64,000 nucleotides of DNA from an uncultured Clostridium sp. (GTDB taxonomy: Bacteria; Bacillota; Clostridia; TANB77; CAG-508), in NCBI GenBank assembly GCA_945865665.1, contig CAMBEE010000004.1, forward strand, positions 1-64,000. The letters run 5' to 3'. The first letter of the stretch is position 1. Every line of letters starts with the position of its first letter. Positions 53,756 to 62,927 of the stretch are shown in pieces. The translations under genes were made by a program, and so were the position numbers. The notes under the pieces were generated by a model. That model was not told the origin of the DNA. It searched no databases and saw only the letters and a list, made by a program, of their open reading frames with translations.

Positions 53756-54370
53756 ATGGAATATAAAGAAACAGAACAGATAGAAAATATAATAATAAGA
53801 GAAACTGAACAAGAAAATGATGTACGAGGATATGAATTTAAAAATTGTATAGAAACAATAATTACAGAAAAAATTGAAGTTACAAATTGCATGTTTGAAA
53901 ACTGCAAATGTATAGAGTCCAAATTTATAAATACATATTTTACAAATGTAATTTTCAAGGACTGCGACTTTTCAAATGTCGATTTTAGTGAATCCAACTT
54001 CGTAGAATGTGAATTTCTAAATTGCAAATTAGTAGGAGTAAAATTTGTAGATACAAGTATTTATAAAACAAAATTAAATGAATCAAATTTAGAATACTCA
54101 AATCTATCAAATTCAAATATCAAAGATACAGTTTTTAAAGAAAACAATTTAAGTTTAACATCTTTTGGTGAGTGCAAATTAAAAAATGTTAAATTTAATG
54201 AATGCGAATTGTATAGGGCTCAACTGTTTAGAACAAACTTAAAAGGCATTGATTTTTCTACTTGCAATATTGATGGCATAGTAGTTGACAAAGAAGATTT
54301 AAAAGGATTAATTGTTAACCAATTTCAGGCAGTACAACTATCAAAACTATTAGGAATAATTGTGAAATGA
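53756..54370 (+). CDS. Pentapeptide-repeat protein
   Basis: 204 residues. From about 40 to 165 the sequence repeats A(D/N)LxX-type units (CDFSNVDFSESNFVECEF, SNLEYSNLSNSNIKDTVF, CELYRAQLFRTNLKGIDF), which fold into a right-handed beta helix. The end GIVVDKEDLKGLIVNQFQAV with QLSKLLGI is a common tail in this family, also seen in Qnr-like DNA mimics. That does not prove quinolone protection. GAGGAAG before the ATG. Confidence 0.88.
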   Translation: MEYKETEQIENIIIRETEQENDVRGYEFKNCIETIITEKIEVTNCMFENCKCIESKFINTYFTNVIFKDCDFSNVDFSESNFVECEFLNCKLVGVKFVDTSIYKTKLNESNLEYSNLSNSNIKDTVFKENNLSLTSFGECKLKNVKFNECELYRAQLFRTNLKGIDFSTCNIDGIVVDKEDLKGLIVNQFQAVQLSKLLGIIVK

Positions 54371-54373
54371 TGT

Positions 54374-54420
54374 CCAGATGGGGACGACTCTTAAAAAGAA
54401 CATTATGTTCCCCCAAATGG
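54374..54420. repeat. Degenerate REP-like element
   Basis: CCAGATGGGGACGACTC on the left and GTTCCCCCAAATGG on the right resemble REP arms but pair only partly; GAACAT/ATGTTC gives an inner dyad. Confidence 0.45.
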
Positions 54421-54457
54421 CATTGCTAAAAAACATAATAAAAAAGAGGTGAAGCAA

Positions 54458-55367
54458 ATGTATGATGTAATAATTGTAGGAGCTGGACCAGCAGGAATAT
54501 CAGCAAGTTTATATACAGTAAGAAGAAACTTAAAAACCTTAATAATATATAAAGAAAAATCAGCGCTGGAAAAATCCACAAGAATAGAAAACTATTATGG
54601 ATTTGAAAAAGGTATAAATGGTGAAGATTTGTATAAAATAGGGATTAGACAAGCTCAGAATATTGGTGCAAAAGTTATAAAAGACGAAGTAACTAATATA
54701 AAAATTGAATATCAAAATAAAGCTGTTGCAAACGGATTTAAAGAAGAACAAAACTCTACAAAAGTAGAAAAACAAAAAATATTTAAAGTTCAAACATTAA
54801 ATAATGAATTTGAATCAAAATCAGTTATACTTGCAACGGGAAATAAAAAGAGCAAACCAAATATCAAAAATATAGCTAAATATGAAGGCAAAGGAATTAG
54901 CTATTGTGCGATTTGCGACGGATTTTTTTATAGAAACAAAAATGTTGCTGTAATTGGAAATGGAGATTATGCAATATCAGAAACAATGGAATTACAAAAC
55001 ATTGCAAAATCAATAACTATTTTAACAAATGGTGGACAAGCACCAGAATATAGAGCGGAAAACATTAGCATCAATACAAAGCCTATAAAAGAAATCAGAC
55101 GGAGAAAATAAAGTAGAAGAAATTGATTTTAAAGACAATACAAAAATGAAAATTGATGGAATATTTATTGCACAAGGTGTTGCAGGAAGTACAGATTTTG
55201 CAAAAAAACTTGGTGCAAAAATAGATAATGATAAAATTGCTATTGATGAAAATATGGAAACATCAATTAAAGGGCTATTTGCTTGCGGTGACTGTACAGG
55301 TGGCTTATATCAAGTTTCAAAAGCTGTGTATGAGGGTACAAAAGCAGGATTAGCAGTGTTAAAATAA
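54458..55367 (+). pseudogene. trxB: Thioredoxin reductase, interrupted by a +1 frameshift
   Basis: FAD/NADPH disulfide reductase that reduces thioredoxin, encoded just downstream. The first 200 residues have the FAD motif VIIVGAGPAGISASLY, the active-site CAICDGFFYRNKN and the NAD(P)-binding VIGNGDYAISE. The frame breaks near 55097-55099. Dropping one base gives DGENKVEEIDFKDNTKMKID and the normal ending GLFACGDCTGGLYQVSKAVY. The span from the ATG is 910 bases, 303 codons plus one. ATG 54458 has GAGGTG seven bases upstream. Catalytic cysteines are intact, so a sequence error is likely. Confidence 0.9.
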
Positions 55368-55401
55368 GTAAAAAATTTATAGTTAAGAAAGGAAGAAAAA
55401 A

Positions 55402-55707
55402 ATGGAAATAAAATTAAGTTCAGAAAATTTTGAGAAAGAAGTTTTAAAATCAGAAAAACCAGTATTAGTAGACTTCTATGCAGACTGGTGTGGACCATGT
55501 AATGCGATGGCACCAGTAATAGAAGAATTGGCTACAGAGTTAGATGGAAAAGCTAAAGTAGGAAAAATCAATGTTGACGAAAATTCAGATATTGCAGTTG
55601 AGTATAATGTTATGAGCATACCTACTCTAATAATTTTCAAAAATGGTAAAGAAGAAAAAAGACTTGTAGGGCTAAGAGATAAAGAAGAACTTTTAAATTT
55701 ATTCTAG
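55402..55707 (+). CDS. trxA: Thioredoxin
   Basis: 101 residues with the redox centre DWCGPCNAMAPVIEEL, the cis-proline region VMSIPTLIIFKNGKE and the closing GLRDKEELLNLF. Cytoplasmic disulfide reductant for ribonucleotide reductase, peroxidases and others. It follows trxB by 34 bases with GAAAGGAAG before the ATG. The middle residue after CGPC is Asn rather than the usual Lys/Arg. Its stop codon is part of a long inverted repeat. Confidence 0.96.
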   Translation: MEIKLSSENFEKEVLKSEKPVLVDFYADWCGPCNAMAPVIEELATELDGKAKVGKINVDENSDIAVEYNVMSIPTLIIFKNGKEEKRLVGLRDKEELLNLF

Positions 55708-55940
55708 TTACAGTTCAGTAAGGAAAATCCCTGAAATACCTGTGAATGATATTTTGAATATATTTCGAATGTGACCAAAATAGTATTACAAATTCTTAAG
55801 TAAATGCTCTAAAGGGTCCTGTCTTCGGGTATTGTTAGAGTATTTACATTAGAATTTGTTAACGTATGTCGGGAACCTGAGAAAATATGAAAAATATCAT
55901 TCACAGGTATTTCAGGGATTTTTCCTACTGAACTGTAACT
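55706..55940. repeat. 235-base long inverted repeat, possible MITE or structured RNA
   Basis: Outer arms 55706-55755 and 55891-55940 (ending AGTTACAGTTCAGTA / TACTGAACTGTAACT) pair over about 50 positions with small indels. Inner arms continue (ACAAATTCTTAAGTAAATGC with its near complement at 55841-55860), leaving a central loop with GGGTCCTGTCTTCGGGT. Nearly the whole element can fold on itself. No coding frame and no GGGACG core, so it is distinct from the REP family. Confidence 0.8.
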
Positions 55941-55978
55941 TATTCTAATATAAAATATCGAAAAACAATAAAAAAGTA

Positions 55979-56007
55979 TTGACAAAAAATAATATTTAAT
56001 ATAAACT
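55979..56007 (+). promoter_or_regulatory. Sigma-A promoter of the DUF4173 gene set
   Basis: TTGACA (55979-55984), 17 bases, TAAACT (56002-56007), 35 bases before the next gene. Confidence 0.65.
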
Positions 56008-56041
56008 ATGGTCATAAATAAAAAAGAGGAGAGATAAAATT

Positions 56042-57556
56042 ATGAAAAAGATTTTATACAGTAGTTTATTTTTAAGTATATTACAGTCAATACTTTTTTG
56101 GCATAAAAGCCCGGGAATATCAATAGCTATATTTCTAACAGCAACAATAATTTTAACAATATACAATTTAAAAGAAAAAGAAATGATAAAAAACAAAAAA
56201 GGAATACTATGGGCCGTACCAATAGTGTTACTAGGGTTAACATACTTTATGTTCAATAATGTGTTTTTAAAAATATTAAATATACCAGTAATATTAATTC
56301 TATTTGTAATAATGTGTATGAGCATTACTGAAACACAAATAAAGGAAAATAAATTTGTAAGACAAATACTAGGCAAAATTTTTAAACCGTTTGTAGTATT
56401 ATTTGATTTCATAAGTGATTTTGACATGGATGAATTTTTGGAAAATAAGAAAGAAAATCAAAACAATAAAACAGATAATATCAAAAAGGTAGGAAAATCA
56501 TTATTAATTGCAGTACCTGTAATATTAGTAATAATATTTTTACTATCTTCAGCAGATAGTGTATTTGGAAGTATATTCAGCGACTTTACAAAAACAATAT
56601 CAAAAATGTTAGAAATAAAAACAGTAAATGATTTATTGGGAAGACTTCTTGTAATAGCATTTACATTTATATACATTGCAGGATTTATAATTGCATTTGC
56701 TAAAAGCAAAAAACAAGAAGAAACAGAAGAATCAACAGGGATAAAATTAAGCGACCTAACGATAAAAATGCTACTAGTATCATTAAATATTATATACTTA
56801 TTATTTAGCGTAATTCAAATTAAATACCTATTCATAAATGCAACAGCGACACCAAACTTTGATTATGCAACATATGCACGAACAGGCTTCTTCCAATTGA
56901 TGTTTGTATCATTTATAAATTTTGCTTTACTACATATAAGCAAGAAAAACATAGAGACAAACAAAATCTTAAAAATGATGTTGATAATCTTTACAATGAT
57001 AATAGTAATATCAGCAGCATTTAGAATGCACTTATATGAGCAAAAATATGGATATACATATCTACGTTTATTTGTATATTTTACACTAGTAACAGAAATG
57101 CTAGTGCTAATACCAATATTATCAAAATTATTTGGGCTTAAAATAGATACATTTAAGACAACTATAGAAATTGTAGTAACAATGTATGTTATATTAAACT
57201 TTATAAATATTAACAAAATAATAGCAAAAAACAATATAGATAAATATTTAGCAGATGTAGAAGATGAATCAATTGATTATTTTTATATAGAAACCAGAAC
57301 GGGAACAGATTCAATAGAAGAACAATTACGAATATTAAATAAGAGTGAAGAAGGGCTATCAGCAAATGCGCAAGAATACTTAGCAAATCTTAAAACAAGT
57401 GTAAGATGTAACTTAAGAGGTTACAAAGCAGAATATGGAAAAAGTTACAAACCATCATTTGCAGAATGGAACTTATCAAAATCAAGAGTTGAGTCATTAC
57501 TAGAGAATGTGGACTTAACAGATAGGAGTATAAATTATGAAAATAACTGGGAATAG
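56042..57556 (+). CDS. DUF4173-domain membrane protein
   Basis: 504 residues with about 11 membrane segments in the first 400 and a soluble tail. Pieces typical of the DUF4173 (DUF4153-like) family: SADSVFGSIFSDFTKTISKM, YARTGFFQLMFVSFINFALL, RMHLYEQKYGYTYLRLFVYF and NIDKYLADVEDESIDYFY. Function unknown. Cotranscribed with the DUF2975 gene, which overlaps its 3' end by 20 bases. The trio with an XRE-type regulator is a known gene neighbourhood in Firmicutes. Confidence 0.88.
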   Translation: MKKILYSSLFLSILQSILFWHKSPGISIAIFLTATIILTIYNLKEKEMIKNKKGILWAVPIVLLGLTYFMFNNVFLKILNIPVILILFVIMCMSITETQIKENKFVRQILGKIFKPFVVLFDFISDFDMDEFLENKKENQNNKTDNIKKVGKSLLIAVPVILVIIFLLSSADSVFGSIFSDFTKTISKMLEIKTVNDLLGRLLVIAFTFIYIAGFIIAFAKSKKQEETEESTGIKLSDLTIKMLLVSLNIIYLLFSVIQIKYLFINATATPNFDYATYARTGFFQLMFVSFINFALLHISKKNIETNKILKMMLIIFTMIIVISAAFRMHLYEQKYGYTYLRLFVYFTLVTEMLVLIPILSKLFGLKIDTFKTTIEIVVTMYVILNFININKIIAKNNIDKYLADVEDESIDYFYIETRTGTDSIEEQLRILNKSEEGLSANAQEYLANLKTSVRCNLRGYKAEYGKSYKPSFAEWNLSKSRVESLLENVDLTDRSINYENNWE

Positions 57557-58046
57557 AAGTATATCTTCAATAATAAAAATATTTTTAATAATCTTATTTG
57601 CAATATGCATTGCAACAATAATAGCAGTACCAATAATTGTAGAAAATCAAGGTACAGGAAACTTTAAACAAATGATTTTAAATGAAACACTAGGAAGTAC
57701 AGTAGTATGTATATATCTTTCTGCAATTCCAGCATTAGTGATGTTATATCAATTTATAAAAATATTTAGTTTATTAGAAAAAGGAGAAGTGTTTAGTAGA
57801 ACAATAGAAAATAGATTTTTTGTAACATCAATTTGTTCAATGATAATTGGAGTTGTATATGGAATAAATGCAATTATGATGCCAAGAAAAATATCACAAT
57901 TTGAAAACTCAGCAATTATAACATACATATTTTTTTCAATAATTGTATCTATGATATTTTTAATTTTAGGAATTGGCTTAATGGTGCTAAAATCAATATA
58001 TAGAACTGCAATAGAAAATAAGGAAGAAAATGATTTAACAATTTAA
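57537..58046 (+). CDS. DUF2975-domain membrane protein
   Basis: 169 residues, four membrane segments, with LYQFIKIFSLLEKGEVFSRT and ENRFFVTSICSMIIGVVYGI between segments, typical of DUF2975. Usually encoded next to a small YozG-like Cro/XRE regulator, as here. TAGGAG lies before the ATG, inside the upstream gene. Function unknown. Confidence 0.85.
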   Translation: MKITGNRSISSIIKIFLIILFAICIATIIAVPIIVENQGTGNFKQMILNETLGSTVVCIYLSAIPALVMLYQFIKIFSLLEKGEVFSRTIENRFFVTSICSMIIGVVYGINAIMMPRKISQFENSAIITYIFFSIIVSMIFLILGIGLMVLKSIYRTAIENKEENDLTI

Positions 58047-58070
58047 GGAATAAACAGTAAAGCGATTTTG

Positions 58071-58099
58071 AGAGTGTTGAATTATAATTGAGACACTCT
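58071..58099. promoter_or_regulatory. Dyad before the XRE-type regulator
   Basis: AGAGTGT (58071-58077) and ACACTCT (58093-58099) are inverted around 15 bases and end 5 bases before the AGGGAGG site. It could be an operator or a leader hairpin. Confidence 0.45.
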
Positions 58100-58116
58100 T
58101 AGGGAGGAAAAATAAA

Positions 58117-58317
58117 ATGGCAATAATAGTTAATTTAGATGTAATGATGGCAAAAAGAAAAATGTCATCAAATGAATTGGCACAGAAGATAGGAATTACT
58201 AATGCAAATCTTTCTATATTGAAAACAAATAAAGGAAAAGCTATTAGATTTTCTACATTAGATAAAATTTGTGAAGTTTTAGAATGTACACCAGGAGACA
58301 TTTTGGAATATAGATAG
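58117..58317 (+). CDS. Cro/XRE-type transcriptional regulator (YozG-like)
   Basis: 66 residues, one helix-turn-helix domain: MMAKRKMSSNELAQKIGITN, ANLSILKTNKGKAIRFSTLD and ICEVLECTPGDILEY. Such short regulators are typically paired with DUF2975 membrane proteins, as here, and probably control that operon. AGGGAGG lies before the ATG. Confidence 0.92.
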   Translation: MAIIVNLDVMMAKRKMSSNELAQKIGITNANLSILKTNKGKAIRFSTLDKICEVLECTPGDILEYR

Positions 58318-58356
58318 ACATCTTGAAAAAATAAATTTGTTGTGATATTATAAATT

Positions 58357-58422
58357 TGTCAAACAGAAGCGTCCAAATTGACATTTAAAATTTTCTGTCA
58401 AAAAGGGGCGTCCCCATTGACA
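58357..58422. repeat. Two tandem REP-like palindromes, TGTCAA type
   Basis: Two 27-base units, 58357-58383 and 58396-58422, each begins TGTCAA and ends TTGACA. The second has the full AAAAAGGGGCGTCCCC centre; the first is degenerate (CAGAAGCGTCC). Related to 2981-3008. They lie just upstream of the PBP gene. Confidence 0.75.
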
Positions 58423-58440
58423 AGTAAGGAGATGTATTTT

Positions 58441-60489
58441 ATGAAAAACAAAAAAACAGTAATAATTGCAATAGTAATAATACTAGCAATAGCAGTTATA
58501 GCAGGAGTAATATTTATAATAAACAAAAATGCTCCAAAGCCTGAAGAAACATTAAGTGCGTACATATCATTATTAAATGATCAAAAATATGAAGAAATGT
58601 ACAATATGATTTCAGAAAATTCAAAAACACAAATATCACAAGAAGATTTCATAAAAAGAAATAAAAATATATATGAAGGAATTGATGCATATGACATAAA
58701 AGTTACACCATCAGAAACAACGAAAGATGGTAAAACATATAGCATCAAATACGATGAAAGTATGTCTACATCAGCAGGAACAATTACTTTTACAAATACA
58801 GCAAAATTAGTAAAAGAAAATAAAGAATATAAAATAAGCTGGGCTTCTAGTATGATTTTTCCAGAATTAAGTGCTACAGATAAAGTCAGAGTTTCAACTT
58901 TATCTGCAAAAAGAGGAGAAATTTTAGATAGAAATGGAGAAAAACTTGCTGAAAATGGTACAATTTCAAGTGTTGGTATTGTTCCAGGAAAATTAGGAGA
59001 AAACAAAGAACAAAATATTAGTAAAATATCAGAATTAACAGGTGTTTCAACAGATTATATAAATACACAAATTTCTGCTTCATATGTTAAAGACGATACA
59101 TTTGTACCAATTAAAAAAGTTTCAGCAGATAATACAGAATTAAAGAGCCAATTACTAGAAATACCAGGAATCAAAATAACAAGTGTTGATGCAAGAGTGT
59201 ATCCACTTGGAGAAGAGGCTGCACATCTAATTGGGTATGTTCAAGCAATTAGTGCAGAAGAATTAAAACAAAAAGAGGGTAAAGGATATAATTCAAGTAG
59301 CATCATTGGAAAAGCAGGTTTGGAACAAGCATATGAAGATACTTTAAGAGGTGTTGATGGAACAGAAATTTATATAGCAGATGAAAATGGCAATAAATTA
59401 AAAACATTGGCAACACAAGAGAAAAAAGATGGAACAGATGTTAAATTAACAATTGATAGTTTAATACAAAAAAATCTATATGATCAAATGAAAACAGACA
59501 AAGGATTTTTTGTAGTTATGAATCCAACAACAGGTGAATTACTTGCAACAGTAAGTACGCCATCATATAACTCAAATGATTTTGTATTAGGAATGACAAC
59601 AGATAAATGGAATGAACTTAATAATGATGCAAGCAAACCTTTATATAATAGATTTTTACAAAGCTATTGCCCAGGTTCAACATTTAAACCAATAACAGCT
59701 GCAATAGGTTTAACAAGTGGAAAACTAACAACAGATACAACATTTAATTATTCAGGATTAAAATGGCAAAAAAATTCAAGCTGGGGAGATGTTTATATAA
59801 CAACACTAACTGCATACAACGGACCTAAAAATATAGCCAATGCTTTAATACACTCTGACAACATATTCTTCGGTCAAGCAGCAATGCAAATTGGAAAAGA
59901 TACATTCTGCTCAGGACTTGATAAATTAGGATTTAATGAGGATATTGATAAAACAATAAAATTCCCATTAACATTCAAAAAATCACAATATTCAAATTCT
60001 GAAAAAGCAGATATGAATGAAAAACAATTAGCTGATTCAGGATATGGTCAAGGTAATATACTTGTAAACCCTATACATATGGCATCAATATATTCAACAT
60101 TTGCAAATAACGGAAATATGGTAAAACCATTTATTGAATATACAAACGAAAATAGAATGAAGAGAGAGTATTTAAAAGAAAATGTATTTACATCAGATGC
60201 TGCAAATACAGTGAAAAATGACTTGATTCAAGTTGTAGAAAATCCGGAAGGAACAGCAACAGATATGAAAATACCAGGTGTTACAATTGCTGGAAAAACG
60301 GGAACAGCAGAATTAAAAACTACAAGCACAGATACAGAAAGTGGTACTTTAGGTTGGTTTGATTGCTTCACTGTTGGTTATAATAATAACGATATGCTTA
60401 TTATTGGCATGGTTGAAAATACTCAAAATAATAGTAGTGGTGGGAGCCATTATGTTATTAAAAAAATAAGAAGTTTATTTATAAAATAA
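58441..60489 (+). CDS. Class B penicillin-binding protein (PBP3/MecA-like)
   Basis: 682 residues: N-terminal membrane anchor (IIAIVIILAIAVIAGVIFII), a MecA-N/NTF2-like domain (about 35-140), a dimerisation domain (TLSAKRGEILDRNGEKLAEN), and a transpeptidase domain. Catalytic motifs are STFK (Ser413-Lys416), SDN (Ser472-Asn474) and KTG (Lys619-Gly621). It cross-links peptidoglycan outside the membrane. The MecA-N domain groups it with B. subtilis PBP3, MecA-type and enterococcal low-affinity PBPs, so low beta-lactam affinity is possible but not shown. AAGGAG lies nine bases before the ATG. Confidence 0.95.
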   Translation: MKNKKTVIIAIVIILAIAVIAGVIFIINKNAPKPEETLSAYISLLNDQKYEEMYNMISENSKTQISQEDFIKRNKNIYEGIDAYDIKVTPSETTKDGKTYSIKYDESMSTSAGTITFTNTAKLVKENKEYKISWASSMIFPELSATDKVRVSTLSAKRGEILDRNGEKLAENGTISSVGIVPGKLGENKEQNISKISELTGVSTDYINTQISASYVKDDTFVPIKKVSADNTELKSQLLEIPGIKITSVDARVYPLGEEAAHLIGYVQAISAEELKQKEGKGYNSSSIIGKAGLEQAYEDTLRGVDGTEIYIADENGNKLKTLATQEKKDGTDVKLTIDSLIQKNLYDQMKTDKGFFVVMNPTTGELLATVSTPSYNSNDFVLGMTTDKWNELNNDASKPLYNRFLQSYCPGSTFKPITAAIGLTSGKLTTDTTFNYSGLKWQKNSSWGDVYITTLTAYNGPKNIANALIHSDNIFFGQAAMQIGKDTFCSGLDKLGFNEDIDKTIKFPLTFKKSQYSNSEKADMNEKQLADSGYGQGNILVNPIHMASIYSTFANNGNMVKPFIEYTNENRMKREYLKENVFTSDAANTVKNDLIQVVENPEGTATDMKIPGVTIAGKTGTAELKTTSTDTESGTLGWFDCFTVGYNNNDMLIIGMVENTQNNSSGGSHYVIKKIRSLFIK

Positions 60490-60492
60490 AAG

Positions 60493-60520
60493 AAAGGTCT
60501 TTTTACATAAAAAGACCTTT
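60493..60520. terminator. Bidirectional terminator
   Basis: Perfect 12-bp stem AAAGGTCTTTTT / AAAAAGACCTTT with loop ACAT, T-runs on both strands. Shared by the convergent PBP gene and the small minus-strand gene, whose last codons it covers. Confidence 0.85.
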
Positions 60521-60751
60521 TAAAATTTCAGCAATGCCTAAATTAAAATTTTTTACAAGAAAATATTGTAAGCTATAAAAGAAAATTAAGGCAGCCAAAA
60601 TGCAGATAATAACTGTGAACTTAAAAAAGTATTTTACCACTTTTTTCGAATGTTTATTTCCATTTTTAGAAATGTGGCATAATATTTTATAAACAAATAT
60701 TGTAAACAACATAGCTAAAAACGATATTGCACAGTAGTAAAAATATTCCAT
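60503..60751 (-). CDS. Small two-helix membrane protein
   Basis: 82 residues on the minus strand with AAAGGAG before the ATG. Two membrane segments (YYCAISFLAMLFTIFVYKIL and FFKFTVIICILAALIFFYSL) joined by a basic loop (KNGNKHSKK). Family not recognised. Its end overlaps a terminator hairpin. Confidence 0.6.
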   Translation of the reverse strand: MEYFYYCAISFLAMLFTIFVYKILCHISKNGNKHSKKVVKYFFKFTVIICILAALIFFYSLQYFLVKNFNLGIAEILKGLFM

Positions 60752-60874
60752 TTTTAACTCCTTTAACTGCTAAAACAATAAGTTACAAATCATATTATAA
60801 TACAAAAATGTTAAAAAATCAAATGAATTTAAAAATATATAATAGGTTATTATAATTTAAGCCAACACAGGTAT

Positions 60875-60902
60875 TTGAAAAATTAATATTTTGATGTATA
60901 AT
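60875..60902 (+). promoter_or_regulatory. Candidate promoter of the two-component system
   Basis: TTGAAA (60875-60880), 16 bases, TATAAT (60897-60902), about 75 bases before the response regulator gene. The remaining gap 60752-60870 shows nothing else. Confidence 0.55.
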
Positions 60903-60978
60903 ATGCATATAAACATTTAAGAGAATTTTTTGAAACGGGTAATTTTTTGAATGATATAGAAAAGGAAAGAAATAAAAT

Positions 60979-61647
60979 ATGAAAAAAATATTATTAGTAG
61001 AAGACAACGAAACAATTGTAATGGGCTTAAAATACTCATTAGAACAAGAAAACTTTCAAGTAATATCTGCAAAAAGTGTAGCAGAAAGCAAAGAAAAAAT
61101 AAAGCAAGAACAAATAGACATAGTGCTTTTAGATGTATCATTACCTGATGGAAATGGATTTGATATATGCAAAGAAATAAAAGAAAAACAAGACATACCA
61201 GTAATCTTTTTAACTGCACAGGATGAAGAAACAAGTGTAGTATTAGGCTTGGATTTAGGAGCTGATGACTATATTGTAAAACCATTTAGAACAAGAGAAT
61301 TGATATCTAGAATAAAATCAGTTTTACGAAGATATGGGCAAAAAGAAGAAAATAGTAATATAATTCAATACAAAAATGTTAAAATAGATACGATATCGGC
61401 AAAAGTTTATAAAAATAATGAAGAAATTATTTTTACAAGTTTGGAATATAGAATTTTGCTTATGTTGTTTACTAATCAAAATAAATTGATTACAAGAGAG
61501 CAATTGCTAGAAAAAATTTGGGATATTGCTGGAAATTTTGTTAATGATAATACTTTAACAGTTTATATTAAAAGAATTAGAGAAAAATTAGGAGATGAGG
61601 CAATTATTAAGACTGTTAGAGGACTTGGATATAGGATAGGAGATTAA
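60979..61647 (+). CDS. OmpR/PhoB-type response regulator
   Basis: 222 residues. Receiver domain: acidic pair in LLVEDNETIVMGL, phospho-acceptor Asp52 (VLLDVSLPDGNGFD), Thr in FLTAQDEETSV and Lys in DYIVKPFRTREL. A C-terminal winged helix follows (LEYRILLMLFTNQNKLITRE, VNDNTLTVYIKRIREKLGDE, TVRGLGYRIGD). It pairs with the histidine kinase encoded four bases downstream. Target genes cannot be read from the window. AAAGGAAAG precedes the ATG. Confidence 0.96.
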   Translation: MKKILLVEDNETIVMGLKYSLEQENFQVISAKSVAESKEKIKQEQIDIVLLDVSLPDGNGFDICKEIKEKQDIPVIFLTAQDEETSVVLGLDLGADDYIVKPFRTRELISRIKSVLRRYGQKEENSNIIQYKNVKIDTISAKVYKNNEEIIFTSLEYRILLMLFTNQNKLITREQLLEKIWDIAGNFVNDNTLTVYIKRIREKLGDEAIIKTVRGLGYRIGD

Positions 61648-61651
61648 ATAG

Positions 61652-62887
61652 ATGAACCATTTAAAAAACAAAAATATAAAATACCTAATACTACCAATGA
61701 TAATATTAACAATATTAACAAGCATAGTCATTACAATTCAAACATATAACCAATACAAAAAAGTAACAGTAACAGCAAATCAAAAAATAGCAGAAATAAT
61801 AGGAACAATAATAAAAGAAGACCCAGAAATAGACACAAGAACAATAATAAAAACATTAAACTCAAAACAAGATACCGAAGAATATCAAAAAGGACAAGAA
61901 GAACTTAAAAAGTACGGAATTAATATAAACGAAGCCAATTCCATAATAGCAGTGCAAAATCAAATGAAACAAAATTTGGTATTAAACATTATATTAATAA
62001 TAGTATTTAGTATTTTATGGATGGCTATTATTTTTGTGTATTTAAGGAAAAGAGACAGAAAAATAAATCAAATTACACAATACATAAATCAAATAAAAAA
62101 CAGAAAATATGACTTGGATATAAACGAAAATAGCGAAGACGAATTAAGCAATTTGAAAAACGAATTATACAAAATTACCGTTATGTTAAAAGAGGAAAGT
62201 GAAATATCAAAAAAGGACAAAGACAACCTAAAAATGTCAGTTGAAGATATATCACATCAACTAAAAACACCTTTAACATCAATAACAATAATGTTAGATA
62301 ATTTAAAAGACAATCCAAATATGGATGAAAATACAAAACAGAAATTTATATTTGAAATTAGCAAACAAATTGACTGGATAAATTGGCTTGTTATATCTAT
62401 GCTGAAATTATCAAAATTGGATGCAAATGTTGTACAATTTTATGAAGAAAAAATTAATCTAAAAAAATTTATAGATGAAATTATAAAAAATTTAGAGATA
62501 CCAATTGAAATAAAAAATCAACAAATAGTTATTGAAGGCAACCAAAATGCCTCATTTGTTGGAGATTACAAGTGGCAGCAAGAAGCGGTTACAAATATAA
62601 TTAAAAATTGTATTGAACATAACAAAGAAAACGGAAAAATTTATATAAAATATGAAGAAAATACTTTGTTTACAAAAATAATAATAAGAGACGAAGGGGA
62701 AGGAATGACAAAAGAAGATTTAAAACATATTTTTGAAAGATTTTATAAAGGTAAAAATTCTTCTGAAAATAGTGTAGGTATTGGGCTTGCACTTGCAAAA
62801 AATATTATTGAAAAAAATAATGGTATGATAAGTTGTAAATCTGAACTTGACAAAGGTACAGAGTTTGTAATTAAGTATATGAATTAA
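61652..62887 (+). CDS. Sensor histidine kinase
   Basis: 411 residues. Two membrane segments (LILPMIILTILTSIVITIQT and LNIILIIVFSILWMAIIFVY) flank a short outer loop of about 85 residues. Then a HAMP-like linker, the H box VEDISHQLKTPLTSI with His202, the N box IIKNCIEHN, and ATP-lid boxes IRDEGEGMTKEDL and SVGIGLALAKNII. The outer loop is small and has no known ligand fold. The phosphatase/kinase partner is the regulator just upstream. Confidence 0.95.
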   Translation: MNHLKNKNIKYLILPMIILTILTSIVITIQTYNQYKKVTVTANQKIAEIIGTIIKEDPEIDTRTIIKTLNSKQDTEEYQKGQEELKKYGININEANSIIAVQNQMKQNLVLNIILIIVFSILWMAIIFVYLRKRDRKINQITQYINQIKNRKYDLDINENSEDELSNLKNELYKITVMLKEESEISKKDKDNLKMSVEDISHQLKTPLTSITIMLDNLKDNPNMDENTKQKFIFEISKQIDWINWLVISMLKLSKLDANVVQFYEEKINLKKFIDEIIKNLEIPIEIKNQQIVIEGNQNASFVGDYKWQQEAVTNIIKNCIEHNKENGKIYIKYEENTLFTKIIIRDEGEGMTKEDLKHIFERFYKGKNSSENSVGIGLALAKNIIEKNNGMISCKSELDKGTEFVIKYMN

Positions 62888-62927
62888 TAGATGGTTTATT
62901 AAATGTAAAATGTGGGGAGTTGAAAAA

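Noticed and set aside
53756..54370. Calling the pentapeptide-repeat protein a Qnr quinolone-resistance determinant
   Set aside because: The beta-helix repeat is generic and the tail is shared by many members; nothing specific to Qnr function is visible.
58441..60489. Calling the PBP a MecA resistance gene
   Set aside because: The domain order is shared by ordinary class B PBPs such as B. subtilis PBP3; low beta-lactam affinity cannot be read from the sequence.
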